This document shows, piece after piece, positions 55,624-64,000 of a DNA stretch of 64,000 bases (its first letter is position 1; each line of letters begins with the position of its first letter). Source of the DNA: Aliidongia sp035943795 (lineage in GTDB: Bacteria > Pseudomonadota > Alphaproteobacteria > ATCC43930 > CGMCC-115725); assembly GCF_035943795.1 (NCBI RefSeq), contig NZ_DASZBY010000085.1:1-64000 (forward strand), given 5' to 3'. A program made the translations under genes and the position numbers. Below the pieces are notes generated by a model. It was not told the origin of the DNA and did not search any database. It was given only the letters and a program-made list of their open reading frames with translations.

Positions 55624-56834
55624 CCCCGGGTCCGAACCGTTCTGGACGCGAGATCGATCGTGAAGCTTTCCAGCACCTTGGCGTCGGGCGTCCCGCCGAC
55701 CGCATAAGGCGCAGAAAGGTAGCTGCCGACGATCTCGCTCTTGGAAATCTCCAGCCGCAGGAAACCGAAATTGTCCTGGTCGTACCGCTCCAGCGTCAGG
55801 CCCGGGTCGATGTGCAGGGGCGTGGTCGGATAGGCGCCCCTCACCTTCTGCAGTTTGCCGAGCGCTGTGTAGCCACCGGCGCCGGCGACGACGCACGGCA
55901 GCTGAACGGCCCCCTGCGGCCCGGTCACCGTCGTCGTGAACCGTTGGTAATTGTGGACGTGACCCGACAGCACGAGATGGGGATAGCGCCCGACCGTTGC
56001 GAAGCTGTCGAACAGCACCTGATGCACCGCACTGCTGCCGCTATGCTCTGTGTCGCCCGAATAGGGCGGATGATGGACAGCGACGATGAGAGCCAGATCC
56101 GGATCGGCCGCCGCCAGCTCGCCGCGGAACCAGTCGATCTGGTCCTGATGGATCTCGCCCTCGATCTCGCCGACGTTGGAGAACAGCCCGAGGAACGTCG
56201 CGAACGGCGTCGTGAAGGTCCAGAACACATTCGGCAAGTCGAGTTGCGTCCGGCCCGACGAGGTCTTCAGCGAGCCCAGCTGGCCCGGATCCTTGGTCAT
56301 GAAATTCTGGACCCAACCGTCGAGCGGTACCTTGGTCGGGTCGACGGGTCCGTCCTGCGGGTCGTCGGGCTGGCAATCGTGGTTCCCCGGGATCGAGACG
56401 ATGAACCCCGGATAATCCTTGTAGGTCTCGTAGAAATTATCGCCGTACTTGTCGATGTCGCCGGCGAAATAGATCACGTCGCCCAGATGATACAGGAACG
56501 CCGGCTTCCTGCCGTCCGGCAGGGCGTCGGCATCGGCCGCCATCATCGCCGCGACGAAATCCTGCTGCCGGCCCCGGTAGTCGCCGGTATCGCCGACCGC
56601 GTGGCACACCAGCACGCCCGCTTCCACGATCTTCTGGACGTCGTCGGCATGGAGCAATTGCGACAGGTCGTAGCGATAGGGCGCCGGGCCGTTCGGCGCA
56701 GGCAGCGGTTGAAACGGGTATTTCGGCAGGACGAACCGCGGCGACTGGGTCTGGAACGTGGCGCCACCCGCCGGCGGAACGTGGCTGCGCCGGGCACCGG
56801 CGCCTATTCCTGTGGTGAAGGCACGTGAGCTCAT
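55620..56834 (-). CDS. Calcineurin-like metallophosphoesterase
   Basis: A 404-residue phosphoesterase with the ordered metal motifs GDTGD, YHLGDVIYFAGD, PGNHD, VAVHHPPYSGD and LSGHVHNYQR, so a complete binuclear site. The layout resembles purple acid phosphatase-like and Ser/Thr phosphatase-like bacterial enzymes. No signal peptide is apparent; the first 45 residues are Pro/Gly-rich. The usual first Asp motif (DxH) is replaced by GDTGD. It is monocistronic. The substrate is unknown. Confidence 0.88.
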   Translation of the reverse strand: MSSRAFTTGIGAGARRSHVPPAGGATFQTQSPRFVLPKYPFQPLPAPNGPAPYRYDLSQLLHADDVQKIVEAGVLVCHAVGDTGDYRGRQQDFVAAMMAADADALPDGRKPAFLYHLGDVIYFAGDIDKYGDNFYETYKDYPGFIVSIPGNHDCQPDDPQDGPVDPTKVPLDGWVQNFMTKDPGQLGSLKTSSGRTQLDLPNVFWTFTTPFATFLGLFSNVGEIEGEIHQDQIDWFRGELAAADPDLALIVAVHHPPYSGDTEHSGSSAVHQVLFDSFATVGRYPHLVLSGHVHNYQRFTTTVTGPQGAVQLPCVVAGAGGYTALGKLQKVRGAYPTTPLHIDPGLTLERYDQDNFGFLRLEISKSEIVGSYLSAPYAVGGTPDAKVLESFTIDLASRTVRTRG

Positions 56835-56940
56835 GGGGCATTCTCCTGATCGGCTCGACGAAGCACGGGTCCAAGGGTTCGCCGATCATGCGCCGGTTCG
56901 GTGACGCTCCTGCTATTTCGGTACTTTGCGCCGGGCAAAG

Positions 56941-56971
56941 AAAAACCGCCGTCGGAACGTTCCGACGGCGG
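56941..56971 (-). terminator. Rho-independent terminator of ndk
   Basis: CCGCCGTCGGAAC (56946-56958) is directly followed by its perfect inverse GTTCCGACGGCGG (56959-56971). On the minus strand the stem is followed by TTTTT. It begins 29 bases after the ndk stop. Confidence 0.9.
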
Positions 56972-57000
56972 CTTCTGATCTCGCGACTATCGCCGAAGCG

Positions 57001-57423
57001 TCAGGCGACGATGTCCGAACCGGCGAAGAAGAACGCGATCTCGTTCGCGGCATTCTCGAGACTGTCCGAGCCATGGACCGAGTTCGCCTCGATCGACTCG
57101 GCGAAATCCTTGCGGATCGTGCCGGCGGCGGCGTTGGCCGGGTTGGTGGCGCCCATGATCTCACGGTTCCTGGCGACGGCGTTCTCGCCTTCCAACACCT
57201 GGACCACGACCGGGCCGGAGGTCATGAACGAGACCAGGTCCTTGAAAAACGGCCGCTCGCGATGCACGCCGTAGAACTCGCCGGCGATGGCGTTGCTCAT
57301 CAGGATACGGCGCTGGGCGACGATCTTGAGGCCGTTCTCTTCGAAGCGGGCGTTGATCTTGCCGGTCAGGTTCCGGCGCGTCGCGTCGGGCTTGAGGATC
57401 GAGAGGGTACGTTCGATGGCCAT
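57001..57423 (-). CDS. ndk: Nucleoside diphosphate kinase
   Basis: A 140-residue enzyme that transfers the terminal phosphate of ATP to nucleoside diphosphates through a phosphohistidine. AIERTLSILKPDATRRNLTG is the family start and NSVHGSDS contains the catalytic H117. The length is exactly that of bacterial Ndk. The ATG at 57423 is used; an in-frame ATG at 57516 would add 31 unrelated residues. It ends at a strong terminator. Confidence 0.97.
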   Translation of the reverse strand: MAIERTLSILKPDATRRNLTGKINARFEENGLKIVAQRRILMSNAIAGEFYGVHRERPFFKDLVSFMTSGPVVVQVLEGENAVARNREIMGATNPANAAAGTIRKDFAESIEANSVHGSDSLENAANEIAFFFAGSDIVA

Positions 57424-57544
57424 GGCCTCGGGTCTCCGGAGAATGCGAAAGGGTCCGACGGCAGCACCGTCGCGAAAGGGTGGCGCCTTATAGCCGCAAG
57501 GACAGGGGCGGATCAACGCTTCTGCCTGCAGGCAAGCCTTGCAT

Positions 57545-57994
57545 TCAGGCTTTGCGTTCCCAGCCGCCGTTCGGCTTCTGCTGCCAATAGGTCATCTGAT
57601 GACCGGCGGCGGCGTAGCGCTTCCAGCGGCCGCGCGCGGCGGTCAACTGATCGTCGTCGTCGCCGTCGAACAGGTCGAGGCAGCGCTTGAACGCTGCCAG
57701 GTCGGGCATCTCCGCGCCGCCGACCTGGGCCAGGAGGTCGGATCCGTTCGGATTGTCGTCGCTCGCGGTCAGATAGACCGGTTGGTCGGCACCGTGGCCG
57801 TCCTTGGCGCTGCCATGGGGCAGAAAGCTGCCCGCATCGTAGGTCCAAAGCTGCAGCACCAGCCGTTCGACCTCGGCGTCGTTCGGCACGCGGACGAGCG
57901 CCCGCATGCCGGCACCGAGCGCCTTTTCGAGGAGGCGCGGCAGCGCCTCCTCGAGCGGGCTCCGTTGCAGGTGATAAAAGCCGATCTCGGTCAT
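57545..57994 (-). CDS. holC: DNA polymerase III subunit chi
   Basis: A 149-residue clamp-loader accessory subunit that links the polymerase to SSB. EIGFYHLQRSPLEEALPRLL opens the family fold and WTYDAGSFLPHGSAKDG is the conserved central motif; the C-terminal LFDGDDDDQLTAARGRWKRY and WQQKPNGGW are also typical. It lies 23 bases downstream of pepA, the usual pepA-holC arrangement, and upstream of ndk. Confidence 0.94.
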   Translation of the reverse strand: MTEIGFYHLQRSPLEEALPRLLEKALGAGMRALVRVPNDAEVERLVLQLWTYDAGSFLPHGSAKDGHGADQPVYLTASDDNPNGSDLLAQVGGAEMPDLAAFKRCLDLFDGDDDDQLTAARGRWKRYAAAGHQMTYWQQKPNGGWERKA

Positions 57995-58017
57995 GAAACG
58001 GCCTTCACCTCGCGGCC

Positions 58018-59514
58018 TCAGTCTTCGTAGTGATCGGCGACGAAACGTTCCAGCAGGCGCACGCCATAGCCGGTCGCCCCCTTGGGCACCGTCGCCGTGT
58101 CCTTCTTCGACCAGGCCACGCCGGCGATGTCGAGATGGGCCCAGGGCACGCCGTTGACGAAGCGCTGCAGGAACACGCCGCCGATCGAGCTGCCGGCATT
58201 GCGGTCGCCCGAGATGTTCTTCATGTCGGCGACGTCGCTGTCGATCGCCCGGTCGTAGGCCTCATTGAGCGGCATGCGCCACAGCGGCTCGCCGACCGCC
58301 TTGCCGGCCGCCGTCAGGCGTTCGGCCAGTTCGTCGTTGTTGGAGAACAGCCCGGCATATTCGCTGCCGAGCGCCACGAGGATGGCGCCGGTCAAGGTCG
58401 CGAGATTGACCATCAGCCGCGGCTTGAAGCGGTCCTGTGTGTACCAGAGCGCATCAGCCAGCACGAGACGGCCCTCGGCATCGGTATTATGAACCTCGAT
58501 GGTCTGGCCCGACATCGACGTCAGGATGTCGCCCGGCCGGATCGCGTTGCCGTCAGGCATGTTCTCGGCGAGCGCCACGACGCCGATGACGTTGACCCGC
58601 GCCTTGCGGCCGGCCAGCGCCTTCATCAAGCCGATCACGGTGCCTGAGCCGCCCATGTCCCACTTCATCTCTTCCATGCCGGCGCCGGGCTTCAGCGAGA
58701 TGCCGCCGGTATCGAAAGTAATGCCCTTGCCGACGATGGCGACCGGTGCGGCCTGCTTGTCCTTGGCGCCGAGCCAGGCCATCACGACCAGCCGCGGCGG
58801 CCGGACCGAGCCCTGACCGACGCCCAGCAGCGCGCCCATGCCGAGCTTCTTCAGTTTCTTCTCGTCGAGCGCTTCGACCTCGACCCCGAGTTCGGTGAGC
58901 GTCATAGCCTCATCGGCCAAGCTCTCCGGATAAAGGATATTGCCCGGCTCCGACACGAGATCGCGGGTAAAGAAAATGCCGTCGGCCAGCTTGTCGAGAT
59001 CGGCGAACGCCTTCTTGGCGGCCGACCCGACGTCGCTCTGCACAGTCAGCTTCTTCAAGGTCGGCTTCTGCTCGGCCTTCAGCTGCGTGCGGTATTTATC
59101 GAAGCGATAGCTGCGCAGGCGGGCACCGAACGCCACGTTGGCGGCGATCGCGGCCGGCGGCAGCTTGACGCCGTCGAGCGCTCCCAGCTGGATCGTCGCC
59201 TCGCTCTCGCCGGCGCCGTTCAGATGGGCTGCGACCGAACCGCCCAGCGCCTGGAGCGTCAGCGCGTCGACGTCGGCGAGCTTGCCCAGGCCCGCGAGCA
59301 CGATGCCGTCGACGGCGAGGTTCGCCGGCGCGAGCACGGACAGCAACTGCCCCTTCGTGCCGGTGAAGCGGCTGGACGCCATCGCGCGGCCAAGCGCACC
59401 GCCGGTTTCCTTGTCGAGTGCCGCGGCGGCCGGGGTCAGCGCGCGGTCTTCACCGACGCCCACGACGACCGTGCCGGCCTTCGGCGCACCCAATTCGGCG
59501 AAACTGATCTTCAT
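58018..59514 (-). CDS. pepA: Leucyl aminopeptidase
   Basis: A 498-residue M17 cytosol aminopeptidase. The C-terminal catalytic domain holds the two-metal motifs GKGITFDTGGISLKPGAGME and NTDAEGRLVLADAL, with KWDMGGSGTVIG between. The N-terminal regulatory domain occupies about residues 1-170. It removes N-terminal residues from peptides. It is the first gene of pepA-holC and is divergent from lptF. Confidence 0.97.
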   Translation of the reverse strand: MKISFAELGAPKAGTVVVGVGEDRALTPAAAALDKETGGALGRAMASSRFTGTKGQLLSVLAPANLAVDGIVLAGLGKLADVDALTLQALGGSVAAHLNGAGESEATIQLGALDGVKLPPAAIAANVAFGARLRSYRFDKYRTQLKAEQKPTLKKLTVQSDVGSAAKKAFADLDKLADGIFFTRDLVSEPGNILYPESLADEAMTLTELGVEVEALDEKKLKKLGMGALLGVGQGSVRPPRLVVMAWLGAKDKQAAPVAIVGKGITFDTGGISLKPGAGMEEMKWDMGGSGTVIGLMKALAGRKARVNVIGVVALAENMPDGNAIRPGDILTSMSGQTIEVHNTDAEGRLVLADALWYTQDRFKPRLMVNLATLTGAILVALGSEYAGLFSNNDELAERLTAAGKAVGEPLWRMPLNEAYDRAIDSDVADMKNISGDRNAGSSIGGVFLQRFVNGVPWAHLDIAGVAWSKKDTATVPKGATGYGVRLLERFVADHYED

Positions 59515-59764
59515 GGTCTTCCTTCTCGATTCTCGGATCGGATCTCGGGGGATTCGATGCCCTGGCGGAGCCGTGCCGGCCCTCGTGCTTTTGGTCTCGC
59601 GGACCGTTGGGTTTTGTCTATCACCCCATCGCCGATATCGCCACCGGGGCGTGAACGCTGGTTGCGGCGCGCCTCATCGGGGATCGAGAAATTGCCGGTC
59701 AGCCGCCCCATGCGCAATTCGGCCTAGGTTTTGCCGGAATCGGCTTTGTATACTCGCCGCCGTC

Positions 59765-60895
59765 ATGAACCGCCTAACCCGCTACATCTTCCGCCAATGT
59801 GCGGGGGCCACACTGTTCGTCACGCTGGGCCTCACCTCGGCTTCGTGGCTGATCCAGTCGTTGAAACTGGTCGATCTGGTGGTCAACCGGGGTGTCGGCA
59901 TCGGGCTGTTCGTCGAACTCGCCGTCCTCAGCCTGCCGCAGATGCTGGCGCTCACCCTGCCGATCGGCTGCTTCGTCGGCGTGCTGTTCTCGTACAACAA
60001 GATGGTGAGCGACAGCGAACTGGTGGTGATGCGTGCCTGCGGGCTCAGCCAGAACGGTCTGGCGCGGCCGGCACTGATCCTGGGCGGACTCGGCGTCGCT
60101 GCGATGCTGACCATGTCGGTCTATTTCCTGCCGGCATCGAAGAACGCGTTCAAGGATCTGGAATTCCAGATCCACAACCAGATCGCCTCGGTGCTGCTGC
60201 AGGAAGGCACGTTCAACACCGTGTCCGACACGCTGACGATCTATGTCCGCGCGCGTGACACCGCTGGCCGGCTCGAGGGGCTGCTGATCCAGGACAGCCG
60301 CGACAAGAGCAAGCCGATCACGCTCACCGCCGAACAGGGGCTGATCGTCCAGGTCGACAATACGCCGCGCGTCCTGATGATCAACGGGACGCGCCAGGCG
60401 TGGGACGCGGACAAGCAGCAGCAGGAAGTGCTGACCTTCGACCGCTACAGCCTCGACCTCAACCAGTTCCGCGACGCCCCCGGCGCCCGGATGCTGCAGG
60501 CGGAAGAACGGTTCATCCCGGACCTGTTCTTTCCCACCGACGCCGACAACGACCCCGTCCTGCGCGCCCATCTGCTGGTCGAGGGCAACAACCGGTTCCT
60601 GGGCCCGCTCTACTGCATGACCTTCATCCTGGTCGCCCTTGCGGCCCTCCTGACCGGCGAGCTCAACCGGCGCGGCCAGACCAAGCGGGTCCTCGTCGCC
60701 TTCGCAATCGTCGCGGGCCTCGAGGCGATGTCGATCAGCTTCACCAACCTGGCGAACCGGAACCCGGCGGTCATTCCGCTGATGTATCTGAACGTGCTGC
60801 TGCCGGCCGCCATCGGATTGGGCCTGGTGCTGTACAGCCATCGGATCCTGCGGCGCCGCGCGCCGTCCGGTTCGGCGAGCGAGGCGGCCGCATGA
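59765..60895 (+). CDS. lptF: LPS export permease LptF
   Basis: A 376-residue inner-membrane permease of the Lpt transporter. Three N-terminal membrane segments (with YIFRQCAGATLFVTLGL and LPIGCFVGVLFSYNKM), a periplasmic jellyroll domain (about 125-270, DTLTIYVRARDTAGRLEGLL) and three C-terminal segments match the YjgP/YjgQ family. With LptG and the ATPase LptB it extracts lipopolysaccharide from the inner membrane. The ATG at 59765 is used; an in-frame ATG at 59138 inside pepA is rejected. It overlaps lptG by four bases. Confidence 0.95.
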   Translation: MNRLTRYIFRQCAGATLFVTLGLTSASWLIQSLKLVDLVVNRGVGIGLFVELAVLSLPQMLALTLPIGCFVGVLFSYNKMVSDSELVVMRACGLSQNGLARPALILGGLGVAAMLTMSVYFLPASKNAFKDLEFQIHNQIASVLLQEGTFNTVSDTLTIYVRARDTAGRLEGLLIQDSRDKSKPITLTAEQGLIVQVDNTPRVLMINGTRQAWDADKQQQEVLTFDRYSLDLNQFRDAPGARMLQAEERFIPDLFFPTDADNDPVLRAHLLVEGNNRFLGPLYCMTFILVALAALLTGELNRRGQTKRVLVAFAIVAGLEAMSISFTNLANRNPAVIPLMYLNVLLPAAIGLGLVLYSHRILRRRAPSGSASEAAA

Positions 60896-61995
60896 GTTTC
60901 CCCACCACGCTGTTCAGCTATATCGCCCGCCAGTTCCTGGTCTGGTTCACCGGCACGTTCGTCATGATCCTGCTGCTGATCTTCGTCGGTAACCTGGTCG
61001 AACTGCTGCGCCGGGCGGCCGCCCATCCCGAGATCACGATGGGCATGCTGCTCAAGATGGCGGCGCTGCAATTGCCCTATACCGCCCAGCAGGTCATGCC
61101 GTTTGCCGTGCTGTTCGGCAGCATCTTCGCGTTGTCGCGCATGACGCGCAGCCAGGAACTGATCGTGGCGCGCGCGGCCGGCGTGTCGGTCTGGCAATTC
61201 CTGATGCCATCGATCACCATCGCGTTCCTGATCGGCGCGGTGGGCGTGACGATGTTTAACCCGCTGGCCTCCTCGCTCCAGGCGACCTTCAAGCAGATGG
61301 AGGCGCGACTGCTCAAGGGGCAGGCGGACTCGCTGCTGCTGTCGCCCTCGGGCCTGTGGCTCCGGCAAAGCGACGCGACCGGCACCCAGGCGGTCATCCA
61401 TGCCCAGCACCTCAATCCGACGGACATGACCGCCGACGGGGTAACGCTGTATTTCTTCCGCGACGGCGACCGGATGCTGCGCCGGATCGACGGGAAATCC
61501 GCGGTGCTGGACGAGGGGCACTGGCATGTGAAGGATGCCTGGGAATGGCGGCCGGAGCGTAAGCCCGAGTCGCAGCACCTGGACGAGATCACGGTCGCGA
61601 CCAATCTCACGCCGCGCAAGATCGAGGACAGCTTCGCCACTCCCGACACGATGTCGTTCTGGGCGCTGCCCGGCTTCATCGACCTTCTGGAAAAATCCGG
61701 GTTCTCGGCGCAGCGCCACAAGCTCTATTTCGATTCTCTGCTGGCGCGTCCTTTCCTGCTATGCGCTATGGTGCTGATCGCCGCGATCTTTTCCCTCCGC
61801 ATGCAGCGGCGCGGCGGGACCACTTCCATGGTCGTCGGCGGGGTCGCCGCCGGCTTCTTGCTGTATTTCCTGACGGATGTGGTATTCGCCCTGGGTCTCT
61901 CATCGACCATCCCGGTGGCTCTGGCCGCCTGGACGCCGTTCGGGATCAGCACATTGCTGGGTGTCACCCTTCTGCTCCATCTCGAGGACGGCTGA
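60892..61995 (+). CDS. lptG: LPS export permease LptG
   Basis: A 367-residue partner of LptF with the same six-segment topology. ARQFLVWFTGTFVMILLLIF starts the first helix, PYTAQQVMPFAVLFGSIFAL the second and LRMQRRGGTTSMVVGGVAAG lies in the C-terminal group. The periplasmic jellyroll lies between about residues 125 and 255. It starts in the lptF stop (ATGA), and lptD follows 7 bases after its own stop, forming lptF-lptG-lptD. Confidence 0.95.
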   Translation: MSFPTTLFSYIARQFLVWFTGTFVMILLLIFVGNLVELLRRAAAHPEITMGMLLKMAALQLPYTAQQVMPFAVLFGSIFALSRMTRSQELIVARAAGVSVWQFLMPSITIAFLIGAVGVTMFNPLASSLQATFKQMEARLLKGQADSLLLSPSGLWLRQSDATGTQAVIHAQHLNPTDMTADGVTLYFFRDGDRMLRRIDGKSAVLDEGHWHVKDAWEWRPERKPESQHLDEITVATNLTPRKIEDSFATPDTMSFWALPGFIDLLEKSGFSAQRHKLYFDSLLARPFLLCAMVLIAAIFSLRMQRRGGTTSMVVGGVAAGFLLYFLTDVVFALGLSSTIPVALAAWTPFGISTLLGVTLLLHLEDG

Positions 61996-62002
61996 GTTCT
62001 TC

Positions 62003-64000
62003 ATGCGCCATCGGGTTCAGACGTTCGTTTCAGGCAACCTCCGCGCGCGCCGACGGGTCGCGCGTGCCGTTCTTCTGGGGGTCGGCCTGGGCGCCATCGG
62101 CTTCGCCGCGGATCTGTCGGCCTTCGCCCGCGACGGCGGAAAGCCGGCGGCACCGGACGGCCAGCCGGTCCCGGTGCTGTTCAGCGCCGACGAGGTCAAT
62201 TACGACAACGACTTTGGGTTGGTGATCGCCCGCGGCAACGTCGAGATCTCCCAGGGCAACCGCACCCTGCTGGCCGATACGGTCAGCTACAACCAGCGCA
62301 CCGACACGGTAACCGCGTCCGGGCATGTCAGCATGCTGCAGGAAACCGGCGACGTGGTGTTCGGCAACTATGTCGAGCTGACCGATTCCATGCGGGCGGG
62401 CTTCATCCAGGACATCGGCATCCTGATGTCCGACCGTTCGCGCCTCGCAGGCAATGCCGGACGGCGGACCGACGGCAACCGCACGGAAATCCGGCGGGGC
62501 GTCTACAGCCCGTGTGATCTCTGCAAGGACGATCCGACCCAGCCGCCGCTGTGGCAGCTGAAAGCGGCGAGGATCGTCCATGACAAGGCAGAGCAGAAAG
62601 TCGAATACGAGGACGTGACGCTCGATATGGGCGGCTATCCGGTGCTTTATTCGCCCTATTTCTCCCATCCCGACCCGTCGGTGAAGCGGGCGAGCGGCTT
62701 TCTGCCGCCGTCGCTCGGTTCGTCCAACACGCTGGGCTTCAATTTCACCGCGCCCTACTACTGGGTCCTGGCGCCGGACAAGGACCTGACCCTGACGCCG
62801 ATGATCACGTCGCGCCAGGGCGTCGACCTGTCGGGCGAATATCGCCAGCGTTTCGGCAATGGTTTCATCGATACGCGGGCGAGCATCACCGATGCCGACA
62901 CGGTCAGCGGAACGGCCGCCGATCCGACCACGGCGCACGACCAGGTCCGCGGCCACATCGCGTCGTTCGGCGAGTTCGATCTCGACGACAATTGGCGCAC
63001 CGGCTGGGCCATTCGCCGCACGACCGATCAGACCTACGAGCGGCTCTACCATTTCGGCGGCAGCGAGAACTTCCTGACCTCCGACGCCAATGTCGAGAAT
63101 TTCGACGGCCGCAACTACGGCTCGGTCTATGCCTACAGCTTCCAGTCCCTGCGCCTGGGGGTCAGCGACCGCAGCCAGGCCTACGTGCTGCCGCTCGGCG
63201 ACTATACCTGGGATTTCCGGCCGACCAATTGGGGCGGGCATTTCACCACCAACGTCGACGTCGCCAACATCATCCGCGAGACCGGGCCGAACAGCAGGCG
63301 CGTCTCGGCCGGCGGCGAATTCAACCTGCCTTGGATCACGCGCGACGGCAGCGCCTGGAATTTCGTGGCCGGCGTGCGCGGCGATGCCTATTCGGTCAGC
63401 AACCAGCCGATTCTCGGGACCGGCGTGCTCACCACCGTCGCCGGCCAGTCGAGCGTGGCGCATCAGCAGATCAGCAACGATTCCGTCGGGCGCGTCTTTC
63501 CGCAGATCGGCCTCGAATGGCGCGACCCGTTCGTCCGGCAGAGCGAGCATTCGACCCTGGTGATCACGCCGCGGGCGGCGTTCTACGCGGCCCCCGTCGG
63601 CGAAAACCCCGCCCAGATCCCGGACGACGACAGCGTGTCGTTCGATTTCAACGAGAACGACCTGTTCGTGCGGAACCGGCTGGTCGGCTATGACCAGGTC
63701 GATGGCGGCCAGCGTGTCGACTATGGTGTCCAGGCCGACTGGACCAGCGACGACGGTGCCAAGGCGCGCGCGCTCATCGGCGCCAGCTATCGCTTCCAAC
63801 GCCAGACGCCGCTCGACTATGGCCTGACCCTGAACCCGGCGACCAACGGCAGCTACCAGAATACCTTCGCCATCAATTCCGGCACCGGCATCAACCGGCA
63901 GAATTCCGACTATGTCGGCCGCCTCAGCTACAGCCCGTCGAGCTACCTCGAAACCAGCTACCGGTTCCGCTTCGACCGTGAGGACCTGCGGCCCGAGCAT
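62003..64000 (+). CDS. lptD: LPS assembly outer-membrane protein LptD (3' end outside window)
   Basis: The first 666 codons of lptD, which inserts LPS into the outer membrane with LptE. A signal peptide (basic start, hydrophobic run near residues 22-40) is followed by the LptA-like jellyroll (VLFSADEVNYDNDFGLVIAR; TDTVTASGHVSML) and then the barrel, beginning near GYPVLYSPYFSHPDPSVKRA. The conserved cysteines appear as YSPCDLCKDDP, an alphaproteobacterial pattern with two cysteines close together. The barrel strands continue to the window edge without a stop. It is cotranscribed with lptFG. Confidence 0.94.
   Translation, partial: MRHRVQTFVSGNLRARRRVARAVLLGVGLGAIGFAADLSAFARDGGKPAAPDGQPVPVLFSADEVNYDNDFGLVIARGNVEISQGNRTLLADTVSYNQRTDTVTASGHVSMLQETGDVVFGNYVELTDSMRAGFIQDIGILMSDRSRLAGNAGRRTDGNRTEIRRGVYSPCDLCKDDPTQPPLWQLKAARIVHDKAEQKVEYEDVTLDMGGYPVLYSPYFSHPDPSVKRASGFLPPSLGSSNTLGFNFTAPYYWVLAPDKDLTLTPMITSRQGVDLSGEYRQRFGNGFIDTRASITDADTVSGTAADPTTAHDQVRGHIASFGEFDLDDNWRTGWAIRRTTDQTYERLYHFGGSENFLTSDANVENFDGRNYGSVYAYSFQSLRLGVSDRSQAYVLPLGDYTWDFRPTNWGGHFTTNVDVANIIRETGPNSRRVSAGGEFNLPWITRDGSAWNFVAGVRGDAYSVSNQPILGTGVLTTVAGQSSVAHQQISNDSVGRVFPQIGLEWRDPFVRQSEHSTLVITPRAAFYAAPVGENPAQIPDDDSVSFDFNENDLFVRNRLVGYDQVDGGQRVDYGVQADWTSDDGAKARALIGASYRFQRQTPLDYGLTLNPATNGSYQNTFAINSGTGINRQNSDYVGRLSYSPSSYLETSYRFRFDREDLRPEH

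Noticed and set aside
62030..64000. A 656-codon minus-strand frame at the window end
   Set aside because: Antisense to lptD, whose plus-strand translation shows a signal peptide, jellyroll and barrel motifs.

Overview
The window is a high-GC, gene-dense piece of an alphaproteobacterial chromosome, most likely from the Rhodospirillales. Supporting signs are the hda - perM - DUF2066 - purM - purN neighbourhood, a 40-codon aa3-type cytochrome oxidase subunit IV gene, the ChvE-type sugar transporter, an intracellular PHB depolymerase and an Azospirillum-like ethylene-receptor kinase. I see no phage, IS element or CRISPR array. About 60 genes are supported; the first (ArsR type) and last (lptD) are cut by the window edges.

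Layout. 1-1206: ArsR regulator, SRPBCC protein and MAPEG protein on the plus strand. 1239-11266 (minus): a transporter-like hybrid histidine kinase, a LuxR-type response regulator, then urtABCDE for urea uptake. 11441-13012: a lone solute-binding protein, an apparent dehydrogenase remnant, tRNA-Lys(UUU) with a terminator, and a small membrane protein. 13030-16451 (minus): gyrA and coaD. 16680-19397: an ETR1-like hybrid kinase and a small protein. 19419-22157: homogentisate pathway genes hmgA-fahA with a visible promoter, operator and terminator. 22368-26423: ChvE-type multiple sugar ABC transporter. 26469-28749: a lipoprotein, a second lone binding protein and ssb. 28824-34893: a divergent PEP-carboxylase-like gene facing uvrA.

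35046-41576: an SDR, a degenerate EAL-like protein and a tight five-gene operon of CoA-thioester enzymes (MBL hydrolase, two class I CoA-transferase subunits, CaiB/BaiF, hotdog thioesterase). 41643-46614: an orphan PAS kinase, an XRE-cupin regulator and phaZ, the last with a promoter and a 17-bp palindrome upstream. 47110-53103: a small helical protein, sixA, hda-perM-DUF2066, purMN and the oxidase subunit. 53156-56834: NIPSNAP, a DUF6058-like protein, LysR, DUF1203 and a metallophosphoesterase. 57001-59514 (minus): pepA, holC and ndk. 59765-64000: lptF, lptG and the start of lptD, i.e. LPS export.

Taken together, this is core housekeeping (replication, repair, purine synthesis, LPS export) interspersed with nutrient-responsive modules for urea, sugars, tyrosine catabolites and PHB. 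Several large sensor kinases have unusual input domains. The two most notable are the ethylene-receptor-like kinase at 16680-19022 and the NCS1-transporter/Cys-cluster/kinase fusion directly upstream of the urea transporter.
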